DNA of 33,757 bases from Ignavibacteria bacterium UBA7675 (GTDB lineage: Bacteria; Bacteroidota; Ignavibacteria; Kapaibacteriales; UB7675): positions 112,864 to 146,620 of the forward strand of contig DLHF01000073.1 of assembly GCA_002483085.1 (NCBI GenBank), written 5' to 3'. Under the pieces are notes generated by a model. That model was not told the DNA's origin and made no database searches. It saw only the letters and a program-made list of their open reading frames with translations. This document shows positions 16,277 through 24,889 of the stretch, in pieces. Both the position numbers and the translations under genes were made by a program. How positions within the stretch are numbered: the stretch's first letter is position 1; each line of letters opens with the position of its first letter.

Positions 16277-18448
16277 ATGGTAGATCAATCCGGAGAAAAG
16301 ATGCATCGCATCCCTCACAAAATCGACCTGCGCGACCCCGCGTTGTACATTAATCGCGAACTGAGCTGGATAGAATTCAACAAGCGTGTGCTCGACGAAG
16401 CCGAGGACCCGCGCCATCCGCTGTTGGAACGGCTGAAATTTCTGGCAATTTTCAGCTCGAACCTCGACGAATTCTTTATGATCCGCGTAGCGGGCCTCAA
16501 AGAGCAGTTAGAATCGGGTACGGGCGGTATGTCGCAGGACGGCATGAGCGTGCAAGAACAGCTCAAAGAAGTTCGCCACAGGCTGCTGCCCCTTATCAAG
16601 CGCCAGGGCGATATGCTCAACAAGGACGTGCTGCCAGCGCTCGCCGAGCACAACCTCGTTATCCACCAATACGAGAAGCTGCACGCGCGCGACCGCGCTT
16701 ACATAGAGAAATACTTCAACGAAAGAATTTTTCCGGTGCTTACGCCGCTGGCTATCGACCCCGGCCATCCATTCCCGCGCCTTCTGAACCGGAATCACAA
16801 TATTATCTTTGTGGTGCGCGAAAAGCACGACAAAGAAGCCGAACCGCGCATTGCCATTCTTCAGTTGCCGCAGGTCGTGTCGCGCTTTATTCCCCTATCG
16901 CGCAAGACAGGCCAGCATTTTGTGCTGCTCGGCGAAGCAATCAAAGCAAATGCCGATATGCTGTTCCCCGATTTCCACGTGGAAGAAGCTCATACCTTCC
17001 GCGTATCACGCGATGCAGATATCGAGATTGCCGAAGACGAAGCAAGCGATCTGCTCCAGGAAATGGAAGAGCAAGTGCGCCTGCGCCACTGGGGTGAAGC
17101 TGTGCGATTAGAAGTAGACGAGCGCATGCCAGAGTACTTAGTGACCATGCTGATGAACCTGCTGCATCTGCACAAAGATGATGTGTACCACAATAGCAGC
17201 CCGCTGAATATTTCCGACTTTATGGACTTGTCGAAAATAGCCATGCGGCAGCTCAAGTACAGCTCGTTCACGACACGCCCGCTGCAAAAATTTCACACCG
17301 AGGGTATTACGGTGTTTAATGCTATCAGGCAGCAAGACCAAATAGTCCACCACCCGTTCGACTCGTTCTCGCAAAATGTTGTGAAGTTTATTAATACCGC
17401 AGCAGCCGACCCCGCAGTGCTCGCTATTAAAATGACGCTGTACCGCACCGGCGGCGACTCCGCTATTGTGGAAGCACTCAAAACGGCTGTGGAGTACGGC
17501 AAGCAAGTAACGGCTTTTGTAGAGCTAAAAGCTCGCTTCGACGAAGAAAATAATATTACGTGGGCAAAAGAATTAGAGAAGGCTGGCGTGCATGTTGTAT
17601 ATGGTGTGCTCGGGCTCAAAACTCATTGCAAGATGACCTTGGTGGTACGCCGCGAAGGTGAGACAATGCGTACCTATTTGCACCTCTCTACTGGCAACTA
17701 CAACCAGGCTACAGCACGCATCTACACAGATATTGGCTACTTTACAGCACGCGAAGATTTTGGCTCCGATGCCATCCATTTGTTCAACTATCTTACGGGC
17801 TATTCGCAGTATAAGGACTGGCAGCAAATCGCCGTAGCGCCTATTAATCTCGACCACAAAATCCTCGAACTGATACGCCGCGAAACGGATCTGCACACGG
17901 AGGAAAATCCCGGCGAGATCGTCGTGAAGCTCAACTCGCTCGTTGATGGCAAGGTGATACGCACGCTGTATCGCGCTTCGCAAAAGGGCGTAAAGATCAG
18001 GCTGCTCGTGCGCGGTATCTGCTGCTTGCGCCCCGGCCTGCCGGGTATCAGCGAAAACATCGAAGTACGCAGTATCCTTGGCCGCTTTCTTGAGCATTCC
18101 CGCATTATCTATTTCCGCAATGCAGGCGAGGAAGAAATCTACTTGTCAAGCGCCGATTGGATGCCGCGCAACCTGTACAATCGCGTGGAAATTATGTTTC
18201 CAGTGCTCGAACCCGCAGCAAAAGTCCAGCTTAAACGCATACTCGATATTTACTGGAAAGACAACTCGAAGTCGTCGATACTCCAGCCCGATGGCACGTA
18301 TCTGCGCGTACAGCCCGGCGAAGACCCTGTGTTCAATGCACAACAGTATTTTCTCGAAGAGCTGCACTTTTCGCTCGGTGGTTCGCTCGGGCGCTCGCAG
18401 CGCAGCCTCTTGCACGAAGAGCACAATCAGGATACGCCTACGGAGTAA
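16277..18448 (+). CDS. ppk1: Polyphosphate kinase 1
   Basis: 723 aa from ATG 16277 (MVDQSGEKMHR), the usual length for PPK1. The enzyme reversibly polymerises the terminal phosphate of ATP into inorganic polyphosphate, a phosphate store that also matters in stress response. The N-terminal domain starts with the typical YINRELSWIEFNKRVL, followed by FSSNLDEFFMIRVAGLKEQ. The two family histidines are present: His450 in LKTHCKMTLVVRRE, expected to carry the phosphate, and His607 in RFLEHSRI. The helix LHLSTGNYNQATARIYTD and the C-terminal motif SSADWMPRNLYNRVE are also typical. An in-frame extension to 16181 gives 32 residues without family resemblance and is rejected. The gene appears monocistronic, with its own promoter and a terminator 34 nt after the stop. 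No exopolyphosphatase gene is adjacent. Confidence 0.97.
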   Translation: MVDQSGEKMHRIPHKIDLRDPALYINRELSWIEFNKRVLDEAEDPRHPLLERLKFLAIFSSNLDEFFMIRVAGLKEQLESGTGGMSQDGMSVQEQLKEVRHRLLPLIKRQGDMLNKDVLPALAEHNLVIHQYEKLHARDRAYIEKYFNERIFPVLTPLAIDPGHPFPRLLNRNHNIIFVVREKHDKEAEPRIAILQLPQVVSRFIPLSRKTGQHFVLLGEAIKANADMLFPDFHVEEAHTFRVSRDADIEIAEDEASDLLQEMEEQVRLRHWGEAVRLEVDERMPEYLVTMLMNLLHLHKDDVYHNSSPLNISDFMDLSKIAMRQLKYSSFTTRPLQKFHTEGITVFNAIRQQDQIVHHPFDSFSQNVVKFINTAAADPAVLAIKMTLYRTGGDSAIVEALKTAVEYGKQVTAFVELKARFDEENNITWAKELEKAGVHVVYGVLGLKTHCKMTLVVRREGETMRTYLHLSTGNYNQATARIYTDIGYFTAREDFGSDAIHLFNYLTGYSQYKDWQQIAVAPINLDHKILELIRRETDLHTEENPGEIVVKLNSLVDGKVIRTLYRASQKGVKIRLLVRGICCLRPGLPGISENIEVRSILGRFLEHSRIIYFRNAGEEEIYLSSADWMPRNLYNRVEIMFPVLEPAAKVQLKRILDIYWKDNSKSSILQPDGTYLRVQPGEDPVFNAQQYFLEELHFSLGGSLGRSQRSLLHEEHNQDTPTE

Positions 18449-18481
18449 CACAACCAGCCCTCTTCTTCTGTGCTATTTGCG

Positions 18482-18514
18482 AAAAAGCCGTCCCTCTTTT
18501 TGGAACGGCTTTTT
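18482..18514 (+). terminator. Intrinsic terminator after ppk1 (bidirectional)
   Basis: AAAAAGCCG-TCC pairs with GGAACGGCTTTTT across a short pyrimidine loop, with one unpaired base. The stem is followed by a T tract on the plus strand and, by symmetry, on the minus strand. It could therefore also stop transcripts arriving from the minus-strand gene that ends at 18697. Confidence 0.8.
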
Positions 18515-18569
18515 CTTTGCAAGGAAGTGTCGAATATTCGGCTACAGCCTATTTCGGGATCAGGCATGA

Positions 18570-18690
18570 GCGCTTCGGCCTCCGCTCCTGCGGCTGTCTC
18601 TGCACCGCGCTGACGTCCGCGCATCATTCCGATGATAACTTCCGTCCGCCGCGTGGCTGTTCGCCCCCAACCGCCAAAGGAATGTGCGGC
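18570..18690 (+). repeat. Dispersed intergenic repeat, copy B
   Basis: From 18570: GCGCTTCGGCCT, 19 nt, TGCACCGCGCTGA, then an extra stretch of about 30 nt compared with the other copies, then CCGCCGCGTGG and AACCGCC. The 3' extension seen in copies A and E is missing. It lies in the convergent gap between ppk1 and the next gene, after the terminator. Confidence 0.65.
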
Positions 18691-18696
18691 GGTAGA

Positions 18697-21105
18697 TTAT
18701 CGTATAATGCCAAGAGTGCGGCTTATTACCTGGTCGCCGGACCGCATCACCACATAATACATTCCAGCCGACAGCGAGGAAACATCAGTTTCTATGAATT
18801 GCTGCCCGGCACACGGCAGCGTAAGCACAGCAGAGCCCATAGCATTGTACACCGTAATTGTCCCGCTGCGGAAAGATTGCGGTACAAATACCACGCGCTC
18901 GCTGGCGGGATTAGGCCAGAATACCATATGATTGCTTCCCGGTTGGAGCTCTTCGCCTGCGGACGTTGTCGACAAGTCGGCGATCATATTCTGTACTTCA
19001 TTGGTAAGTACAGGCTGATTATAGTCAAAGTAAATCGCCGCTGAGTTTTGTATAATTGTGCCAATAGGCAGCCCGTTGTAAAGCTTGATTGCGTATTTCA
19101 CATAGCCGTGGCTGTTCGGCTCGCTGGCATTGCTGTCCGGCAGCATAATGTTGTCGAATGTCCATCGCACTTCGCGGTTCGGCAGGATGTCTACCTCGTA
19201 GCTGTGGCTCGAAGCTCCCGCGCGAAGCGTAGACAAGTCGAACTGCTCGGGAATTCTGTCCATAACAACTACTTTGAGTGCCGTGTCATTGCCCGTGTTC
19301 TGGAAATGCACTACGTAGTTGAGCACCGTATCAGTAGGTGCAATCAGCCCATGCGGTTGCACGCCACCGGGCGTTACCACGATCATATTCGGGTCGAAGG
19401 AATTTCTCACTTCTGAGCACAGCTCTTCGGTGTCGTCTACAGTCGAGGGCTCGGATTCCGACTGCGCCAGCGCGCAAAGCTCTGTACCAACCAATGAAAG
19501 ATCGACAGGAACCGATAGCGAGATTTCTATGGTTCCACCATCGCCTATGCGCAGATCGCTGATATCCCATTCCAATTCCTGCCCGGTGTACCTGTCCGCA
19601 GTAGGCGTACTGCTGCCGTAGATCAGCACAGGGTCGAAGACGAATCGCACAACACCGCTGAACGGCACCGTGCCAGTGTTTTCATAACGGATAGAATACT
19701 GCACTGGCTGCCCAGGCCGCAACCGGCCACTGGCAAGGCTTACGTCCAACATCTCTTTCTCTTCGGCAATTTTCTGGCCAAAATTCACGCCACCGACAGA
19801 AGTACCTGTCGTCGCTACAACTACGCTGTGCGTTCCGGTGGTAGGGCAGGTCTGTTCCCAATAATCGCGTTGGCTCATCGAAACCGTGTAGGTGCCCGGC
19901 AGCACCCATGTGCTGTAGGAGCCATCGCGCTGCACGTGTATGTACTGGTCTTCGGGTGTTATGTGGATAATACGATTGGTAAAGAAGACGTCGCCAGCGT
20001 CCTGCGCACAGTCGGAATCATTGTCTAGAAACACCGAGCCGCTGATCTTTCCGCAGTTGCCTTGGGTACACAACCGAGCCACAAGCGCGGCACGTCCCGG
20101 CGAGAACTCTTGGAAGGAACCTACAGCGCACAGAGCACCATTAAACGAAAGCAAATGCGACACCTCCTGCTGAAAGCCCGGCACTGTATGCCATTCGGAG
20201 CCGTCATAACGCACGATATTAGATACGTTTTCCAGCGTTCCCCAACTGCGTATAGAACCACCTGCGTACAGCGAACCATCGTGTACAGCATAGCTGGAAA
20301 TTTCAAAAGTTCCGGCGGGCTTCGGCCCTATATCAATCCACTCTGTACCATTCCATTTCATCATGTTGGCAAATACTGTGTTATTCACAACGGAAAGCCC
20401 GTTCATCAACAAATCACCATTGTACAGGACAAGGCCAAATGCCCGACCGTCGTAGCCATCGCCCATACTTTTCCATTCAGTTCCATCCCAAGCAATTACA
20501 CAGACATTCGTGGTAGCGCCCACAGCTCGAAAAGAGCCGCCCACATACAGCGCTGTGCCGTCGGCGGCCAGACAATAGATGTCGCCGGTAAATTCGGGGG
20601 AAGCAGCACTCCACAGTGCTTCCCACTGCGTACCGTCCCACGCGGCAATAGAAGCGGTGGTTGCGGCAAAGGATAAATGCCCTGCAACCACGAGCTTGCC
20701 CTGAAATTCAACCATTTTTTCTACACCGCTTATTGGCTCTATGGCTGTGAGCTCAGTTCCATCCCACTTTGCTACAGAAGTGCTTCCCGGAACACCGTTG
20801 ATGTCTAGTGTAAATTCTCCACACAAATACGTGGCACCATTGTACAGCACCGTCGACGTTATGCTCCCCAGATGGTCAGTAATAGCTGGTACGGCCTGCC
20901 ACCCTGTACCATCCCATGCATCTACGCGGTATCCCACTCCCCATGTCTCGCTTACAACATACAACCTGTCGTCCAGCACAAAAGCGTGACGGCCAATGCC
21001 ATCAATGGTATTCGGAAACGGGATCCATTGTTCATTCGGCTGTGCCGAAAGCGATACAACCGCTGCACACCAACACAGCAGATATAAGAATACGAGCCGC
21101 TTCAT
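18697..21105 (-). CDS. Secreted T9SS cargo protein with propeller-like repeats and a sorting domain
   Basis: 802 aa from ATG 21105, with AGGAG 6 nt upstream. A signal peptide (MKRLVFLYLLCWCAAVVSLSA, about 21 residues) is followed by about 300 residues of repeated units of the form WDGTxW..L....G.LYVGGSF, a beta-propeller or kelch-like pattern. About 350-450 is a carboxypeptidase-like/SdrD-type segment (GSVFLDNDSDCAQDAGD, then an aromatic-rich strand set). About 460-700 has DUF11-like and DUF7619-like segments (VHFQNTGNDTA; IYFDYNQPVLTNEV), common in T9SS substrates. The last 75 residues (WPNPASERVVF... LSAGMYYVVMRSGDQ) match a T9SS type A sorting domain, so the mature protein should cross the outer membrane and be attached at the surface or released. 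The binding target is unknown. Confidence 0.88.
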   Translation of the reverse strand: MKRLVFLYLLCWCAAVVSLSAQPNEQWIPFPNTIDGIGRHAFVLDDRLYVVSETWGVGYRVDAWDGTGWQAVPAITDHLGSITSTVLYNGATYLCGEFTLDINGVPGSTSVAKWDGTELTAIEPISGVEKMVEFQGKLVVAGHLSFAATTASIAAWDGTQWEALWSAASPEFTGDIYCLAADGTALYVGGSFRAVGATTNVCVIAWDGTEWKSMGDGYDGRAFGLVLYNGDLLMNGLSVVNNTVFANMMKWNGTEWIDIGPKPAGTFEISSYAVHDGSLYAGGSIRSWGTLENVSNIVRYDGSEWHTVPGFQQEVSHLLSFNGALCAVGSFQEFSPGRAALVARLCTQGNCGKISGSVFLDNDSDCAQDAGDVFFTNRIIHITPEDQYIHVQRDGSYSTWVLPGTYTVSMSQRDYWEQTCPTTGTHSVVVATTGTSVGGVNFGQKIAEEKEMLDVSLASGRLRPGQPVQYSIRYENTGTVPFSGVVRFVFDPVLIYGSSTPTADRYTGQELEWDISDLRIGDGGTIEISLSVPVDLSLVGTELCALAQSESEPSTVDDTEELCSEVRNSFDPNMIVVTPGGVQPHGLIAPTDTVLNYVVHFQNTGNDTALKVVVMDRIPEQFDLSTLRAGASSHSYEVDILPNREVRWTFDNIMLPDSNASEPNSHGYVKYAIKLYNGLPIGTIIQNSAAIYFDYNQPVLTNEVQNMIADLSTTSAGEELQPGSNHMVFWPNPASERVVFVPQSFRSGTITVYNAMGSAVLTLPCAGQQFIETDVSSLSAGMYYVVMRSGDQVISRTLGIIR

Positions 21106-21598
21106 AGCATTCTCCTGGAAAATAAAAAAAACAATTACATTCAGATAGGGTATCTGTGAGTGTGCAATACAAAGCAGAGCTTAACACCTCAGCTTTGTTC
21201 TGGTTACACAACATTCAACAGTCTTTGGAGTGGCAAGGATGCTCTCTTGTCGGCTCAACAAGGCTCCAAAGTATCGGTCAATAATCTGGTTGTGTGCCCT
21301 ATGGGTATTTCCTGTTCCATTATCAGCGCAGGTAGCATAAGTTATCCGAATCCACCCGCGAAGTCAAGATAGATTAGATAAGTGTTGCGATTTGGCAGAT
21401 AAGTGTTGCCATCGGTTTAGCAACTGTGCTCTGTACAACTTTACTTCTGCCGCAACACTGCCTATCATAGAGCCACCCGCCCTGATAGGGACCTCTCCTT
21501 CTGGACACAAACCTTATTTTTCTGCTGCCGCCAAAGTATGTATTTTGCGGATTGTGTGGTGCAAAGTGCAGCCTCTTCGTACTGATTTTCGGCGGCGT
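21106..21598. other. 493-bp divergent non-coding region
   Basis: This lies between the start of the T9SS cargo gene (minus) and that of the LolC-like gene (plus). It holds a hairpin CAAAGCAGAG / CTCAGCTTTG (21170-21197, 9 of 10 pairs, 8-nt loop) and a short inverted repeat CAGATA-GGG-TATCTG (21142-21156), both upstream of the cargo gene. It also has a pair of 13-bp direct repeats at 21376 and 21397. No convincing gene and no copy of the dispersed repeat family is present. Confidence 0.5.
21376..21409 (+). repeat. Pair of 13-bp direct repeats, 21 bp apart
   Basis: AGATAAGTGTTGC occurs at 21376-21388 and again at 21397-21409. A spacing of 21 bp is two helical turns, so a protein could bind both on the same face. 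A near match in the opposite direction with a 3-nt insertion (GCAACACTGCCTATC) lies at about 21452-21466. An operator for the downstream permease gene is possible; this is inference. Confidence 0.4.
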
Positions 21599-22831
21599 AT
21601 GCAGTTTCCTTTTTTTATCGCGCGGCGGTATGTGTTCTCGAAACACTCGCTGAACTTTATCACGATTATTACATCAATCTCCATCATCGGCATTGCAATA
21701 GGCGTCGCGGCGCTTATTATTGTGATGTCGGTGTTCAACGGCTTCCGGCAGTTGCAGGAGAAATTTCTCGTGGGCTTCGACCCGCATGTACGCATATCCG
21801 CAGCTCAAGGCACGTGGATTGGCAACGCGGATTCCCTACTGGCACAGGTAAAAACACTTCCCGGCGTGCATGCAGCCTCGCCGATTGTCGCTGGCAAAGT
21901 AGTAGGAGTGCGAAGTAAATCCATGCAGGCTTTTTTGCTTCAGGGTGTGGACCACGCCAATATCGGCACAGTATCGGGCATTGAGAATTCGGTGGTGACA
22001 GGCGTGTTTGCGCTCGAAGAGCGCGACGGCATAGCCCGTGTGATTCTCGGCATTGGCCTAGCCGACAAGCTGCGCGTATTTACTGGCGACACATTAGCGC
22101 TTGTAGCACCGCCTGCCATCGAGCAAGCCATTGCCCAGTCGTCGCTGCCCGCGCTCACCCATGCAGTTGTCTCCGGCTTGTTCCAAACCAATGTAAAAGA
22201 GTACGATGCGCTCCAAGCATACACTTCCGTAGAAACTGCTCGCCGTCTGTTTGGCGCGCCTGTTCACGGGGCGTTGTATATCGATGTACGCAGCAGCGAC
22301 ATTGCTCAATCGGAGGCATTACAACAGGAAATAACAACAAAATTTTCCGGCCTGCGCGCCGAAACCTGGTACGACCTGCACCGCGATCTGTACAATGTAA
22401 TGCGGTTCGAGCGCATGGCGGCGTTTATCGTGCTTACGCTTATTATTTTCATCGCTGTTTTTAATGTATTTGCATCGCTCACCATGACCGTAGCTGAAAA
22501 GCGGGCCGAGATTGGCGTGCTCAAAGCGATGGGAGCTTCTCCGGGTGTTATCACGCGTATTTTTTTCGGGGAAAGTCTTATCATCGGTGTAGTCGGCACG
22601 CTGCTTGGCGTTGCGCTCGGTGTTGGTCTTTCGCTCGGGCAGGCGCATTACGGTTGGTTCTCGCTCGACACTTCGCGCTATATTGTTCCGGCTCTTCCTA
22701 TCTCGCTGCAAGCCGACGACGTGATATTTGTAAGTGCCGTAGCGCTTATTCTCGCTCCGCTGGCTGGTATTTACCCAGCGCGAAAAGCGGCGCGTGTACG
22801 TGCAGCACGGGCGCTCATGAACAAGGGATAA
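21599..22831 (+). CDS. LolC/LolE-type (FtsX family) ABC transporter permease
   Basis: 410 aa from ATG 21599 (MQFPFFIARRYVFSKHS), the normal length for LolC/LolE. In Gram-negative bacteria this permease works with the LolD ATPase in the inner membrane to release lipoproteins toward the outer membrane; other members of the family move other substrates. The first membrane segment runs at about 19-46 and ends in the typical VMSVFNGF. A periplasmic MacB-like domain follows (about 50-265). Three more membrane segments follow, with the coupling-helix motif EKRAEIGVLKAMGAS between the second and third. The C-terminus ends in YPARKAARVRAARALMNKG. The frame extends upstream to 21392, but those 69 residues lack family resemblance. 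No ATPase gene is adjacent. The gene converges with the next, 16 nt between stops. Confidence 0.88.
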   Translation: MQFPFFIARRYVFSKHSLNFITIITSISIIGIAIGVAALIIVMSVFNGFRQLQEKFLVGFDPHVRISAAQGTWIGNADSLLAQVKTLPGVHAASPIVAGKVVGVRSKSMQAFLLQGVDHANIGTVSGIENSVVTGVFALEERDGIARVILGIGLADKLRVFTGDTLALVAPPAIEQAIAQSSLPALTHAVVSGLFQTNVKEYDALQAYTSVETARRLFGAPVHGALYIDVRSSDIAQSEALQQEITTKFSGLRAETWYDLHRDLYNVMRFERMAAFIVLTLIIFIAVFNVFASLTMTVAEKRAEIGVLKAMGASPGVITRIFFGESLIIGVVGTLLGVALGVGLSLGQAHYGWFSLDTSRYIVPALPISLQADDVIFVSAVALILAPLAGIYPARKAARVRAARALMNKG

Positions 22832-22847
22832 GTGGGCTTGCGAAGAA

Positions 22848-23804
22848 TTACATCATTTGCAGCATTTTCCGCGCACGAGCTACAAACTCGCTTTGCGGGT
22901 AGACCTGCATGAGCTTGTTATACGTCTTTTTTGCTTCTTCGCTATTGCCGAGTTTGCGGTAGGACTCCGCCATCATCAGCAGAGCATCATCGGCTTTGGT
23001 AGAGGATTTGATACTGAACGCATGCTTAAATTGGTCGATAGCTTTATCGTACTCACCACCGGCATAAGCAGCTTCCCCTAGCCAGTAATAGGCATTGCCA
23101 CGAGTAACAGGATTTTTATCATTCTTCAGCACTGTTTCCAGCAGTGGAACCGCCTGTGCATAGTTCTTCTTGGCGATATGCGTCATCGCTTCTTTGTAGG
23201 TTTCCGAAGCGGGCACAAGCTGCTCGGCAAGTGGTGTTCCCGCAGGCTTTGCCGTTGCTTTTTGCGCTGTCTCATCGGAAGGAATCAGCATCGGCGGCGT
23301 TTTCTCTGCCTGCCCTGTCGCCTGCCGATTGGGCTTTACTGGCTTTTTCTTTGGCTCGTCCTTGCCAGCGGCGTCTTCATCAGAGAGAAGCATAGTGACA
23401 GGCGCGGGATCGGGATACTCCTGTTTTGAAGATTCCCCGGGCACAGGCCCTTTGACAGCATCCGTTTTTACAGTAAGAGGCTTGCCAGTGGTCACGGCTT
23501 CGCGTAGCTGCACCACTTCATCTTTCAGCACCGAGATATCATTCTTAATAAATTCGATATCTTTTTGTATAACCTCCTGCTGCTCTTCGATGCGCTGCAT
23601 TTGTTCGCGGAGCGTGGGCAGGCGTTTGCGCGGAGCAACAGAATCCTTCGCAGCGATAGATGTTGTATCTGTAAGCACCGCCTCCGGCATTACTTCTTCA
23701 TCGGTAAGCACATCGCCACTGCCCGTATTCGAATTAAGCCGAATACAAGAAGTACAAACGCAGAGCGCAGCAAGAGCGAACAGAAGTTGGCGGGGGAGCC
23801 GCAT
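22848..23804 (-). CDS. CpoB/YbgF-like TPR protein, probable lipoprotein
   Basis: 318 aa from ATG 23804 (MRLPRQLLFALAALC). The hydrophobic leader ends in CTSC, so Cys20 is a possible lipidation site, though the lipobox is imperfect. A start at 23828 is also possible. Residues about 65-100 form a coiled coil (LREQMQRIEEQQEVIQKDIE and onward). A low-complexity Lys/Pro/Ala linker follows. The last 110 residues hold three TPRs in the classic YbgF arrangement (YYWLGEAAYAGGEYDKAIDQF; ALLMMAESYRKLGN; YPQSEFVARARKML). In proteobacteria CpoB coordinates Tol-Pal with peptidoglycan synthesis at the division site; no tol or pal gene is in the window. It lies 64 nt after egtD on the same strand, so it may be co-transcribed with the ergothioneine genes. 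Confidence 0.82.
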   Translation of the reverse strand: MRLPRQLLFALAALCVCTSCIRLNSNTGSGDVLTDEEVMPEAVLTDTTSIAAKDSVAPRKRLPTLREQMQRIEEQQEVIQKDIEFIKNDISVLKDEVVQLREAVTTGKPLTVKTDAVKGPVPGESSKQEYPDPAPVTMLLSDEDAAGKDEPKKKPVKPNRQATGQAEKTPPMLIPSDETAQKATAKPAGTPLAEQLVPASETYKEAMTHIAKKNYAQAVPLLETVLKNDKNPVTRGNAYYWLGEAAYAGGEYDKAIDQFKHAFSIKSSTKADDALLMMAESYRKLGNSEEAKKTYNKLMQVYPQSEFVARARKMLQMM

Positions 23805-23868
23805 GGACAGTACCAGCTTGAGACACATGCCGCGAATATACGCAATTTCCGGAAAGCGGAGCACGGCG

Positions 23869-24867
23869 CTACTTTACGCCGAACCAATGAACTGCAAAGA
23901 GTCCGGCGTCGTCGGTCCAGGATTCTTCCAGTTCAAACCCGGCACCACGGGCGAGCGAGCGCACCTGGTCGGGATCAAATTTATGAGAATACTCCGTGAG
24001 AATCGACTCCCCTTTCTCCATAGGAATGGCCGTACCATCTATCGAAATCGTGTGAGCCGACCGGCTGTGCAGGTACATTTCGATACGCCCGTCGCGCTGG
24101 TTGTACACTGCTTCGTGTTCGTACTCGTGCACAGGTATCGTCGCCCCCAGTTCGTCGCGGATGCGTTCCAGCAGATGCCGGTTGAACTGGGCAGTAATAC
24201 CGTGGGAGTCGTTATACGCAGCATGGAGTATAGCCGTGTCCTTTTTCATATCCGTGCCGAGAAGAAAGCCATCGCCCGGGCGCAACGTGCGACGAATTGC
24301 CACGAGGAAAGCACGAGCTTCATCGGCAGTAAAATTGCCAATAGTCGAACCCGGAAAATAATACACTGTCTGGCGGTTATCGCCTGTATTACCCAGCCAT
24401 GTGATACCCTGCGTGTAATCGGCGCAGACGGCCTGCACAGTCAGCTTGGGAAACAAAGCAGCGAGATCGCGTGCACTGGCAAACACGAACTCGCGCGAAA
24501 TATCAATGGGAATGTAGCACACCTGTATTCCCCTCTCGATGGCTTCGCGCAGAAGGATGCGCGTCTTGACGCTGGCACCACTTCCCGGCTCTACAAGCCG
24601 GATATCTGAACCAAACCGCTCTGCGATTTCGCCCACAGAGCGCTCCAGAATAGCAATCTCGGTGCGCGTGGGATAATATTCGGGCAGCCCTGTAATCTGC
24701 TCGAAAAGGCTGGAACCTTTTGCATCATAAAAATATTTGCAGGGCAGCGTTTTGGGAACCGAGGTCAGCCCCATTACAACATCGTCGAGGAACCTGTCGC
24801 CTACAGGCGATAGATCAATGTACTCCACACGCGATTTCATGAACTTCATTGCTACAACCGGGGGCAT
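23869..24867 (-). CDS. egtD: L-histidine N-alpha-methyltransferase
   Basis: 332 aa from ATG 24867, with AGGAG 7 nt upstream (AGGAG-AGGTGAT-ATG). EgtD trimethylates histidine with S-adenosylmethionine to give hercynine, the first step of ergothioneine synthesis. Typical motifs are KYFYDAKGSSLFEQITGLPE with YYPTR (about 44-68), the SAM-binding VEPGSGASVKTR (92-103), PIDISREF, FPGSTIGNF (171-179), LGTDMKKD and YNDSHGITAQFNRHLLERI. Near the C-terminus is TEYSHKF; Glu292 and Ser294 sit where the mycobacterial enzyme uses Glu and Ser to hold the histidine imidazole. This supports histidine as substrate. The gene starts 22 nt after the egtB stop. An upstream in-frame extension overlaps egtB and is rejected. 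Confidence 0.93.
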   Translation of the reverse strand: MPPVVAMKFMKSRVEYIDLSPVGDRFLDDVVMGLTSVPKTLPCKYFYDAKGSSLFEQITGLPEYYPTRTEIAILERSVGEIAERFGSDIRLVEPGSGASVKTRILLREAIERGIQVCYIPIDISREFVFASARDLAALFPKLTVQAVCADYTQGITWLGNTGDNRQTVYYFPGSTIGNFTADEARAFLVAIRRTLRPGDGFLLGTDMKKDTAILHAAYNDSHGITAQFNRHLLERIRDELGATIPVHEYEHEAVYNQRDGRIEMYLHSRSAHTISIDGTAIPMEKGESILTEYSHKFDPDQVRSLARGAGFELEESWTDDAGLFAVHWFGVK

Positions 24868-24889
24868 ATCACCTCTCCTAAAAAGTACG

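Noticed and set aside
21392..21598. N-terminal extension of the LolC-like permease
   Set aside because: The family starts a few residues before the first membrane segment, as from ATG 21599; the extension has random composition.
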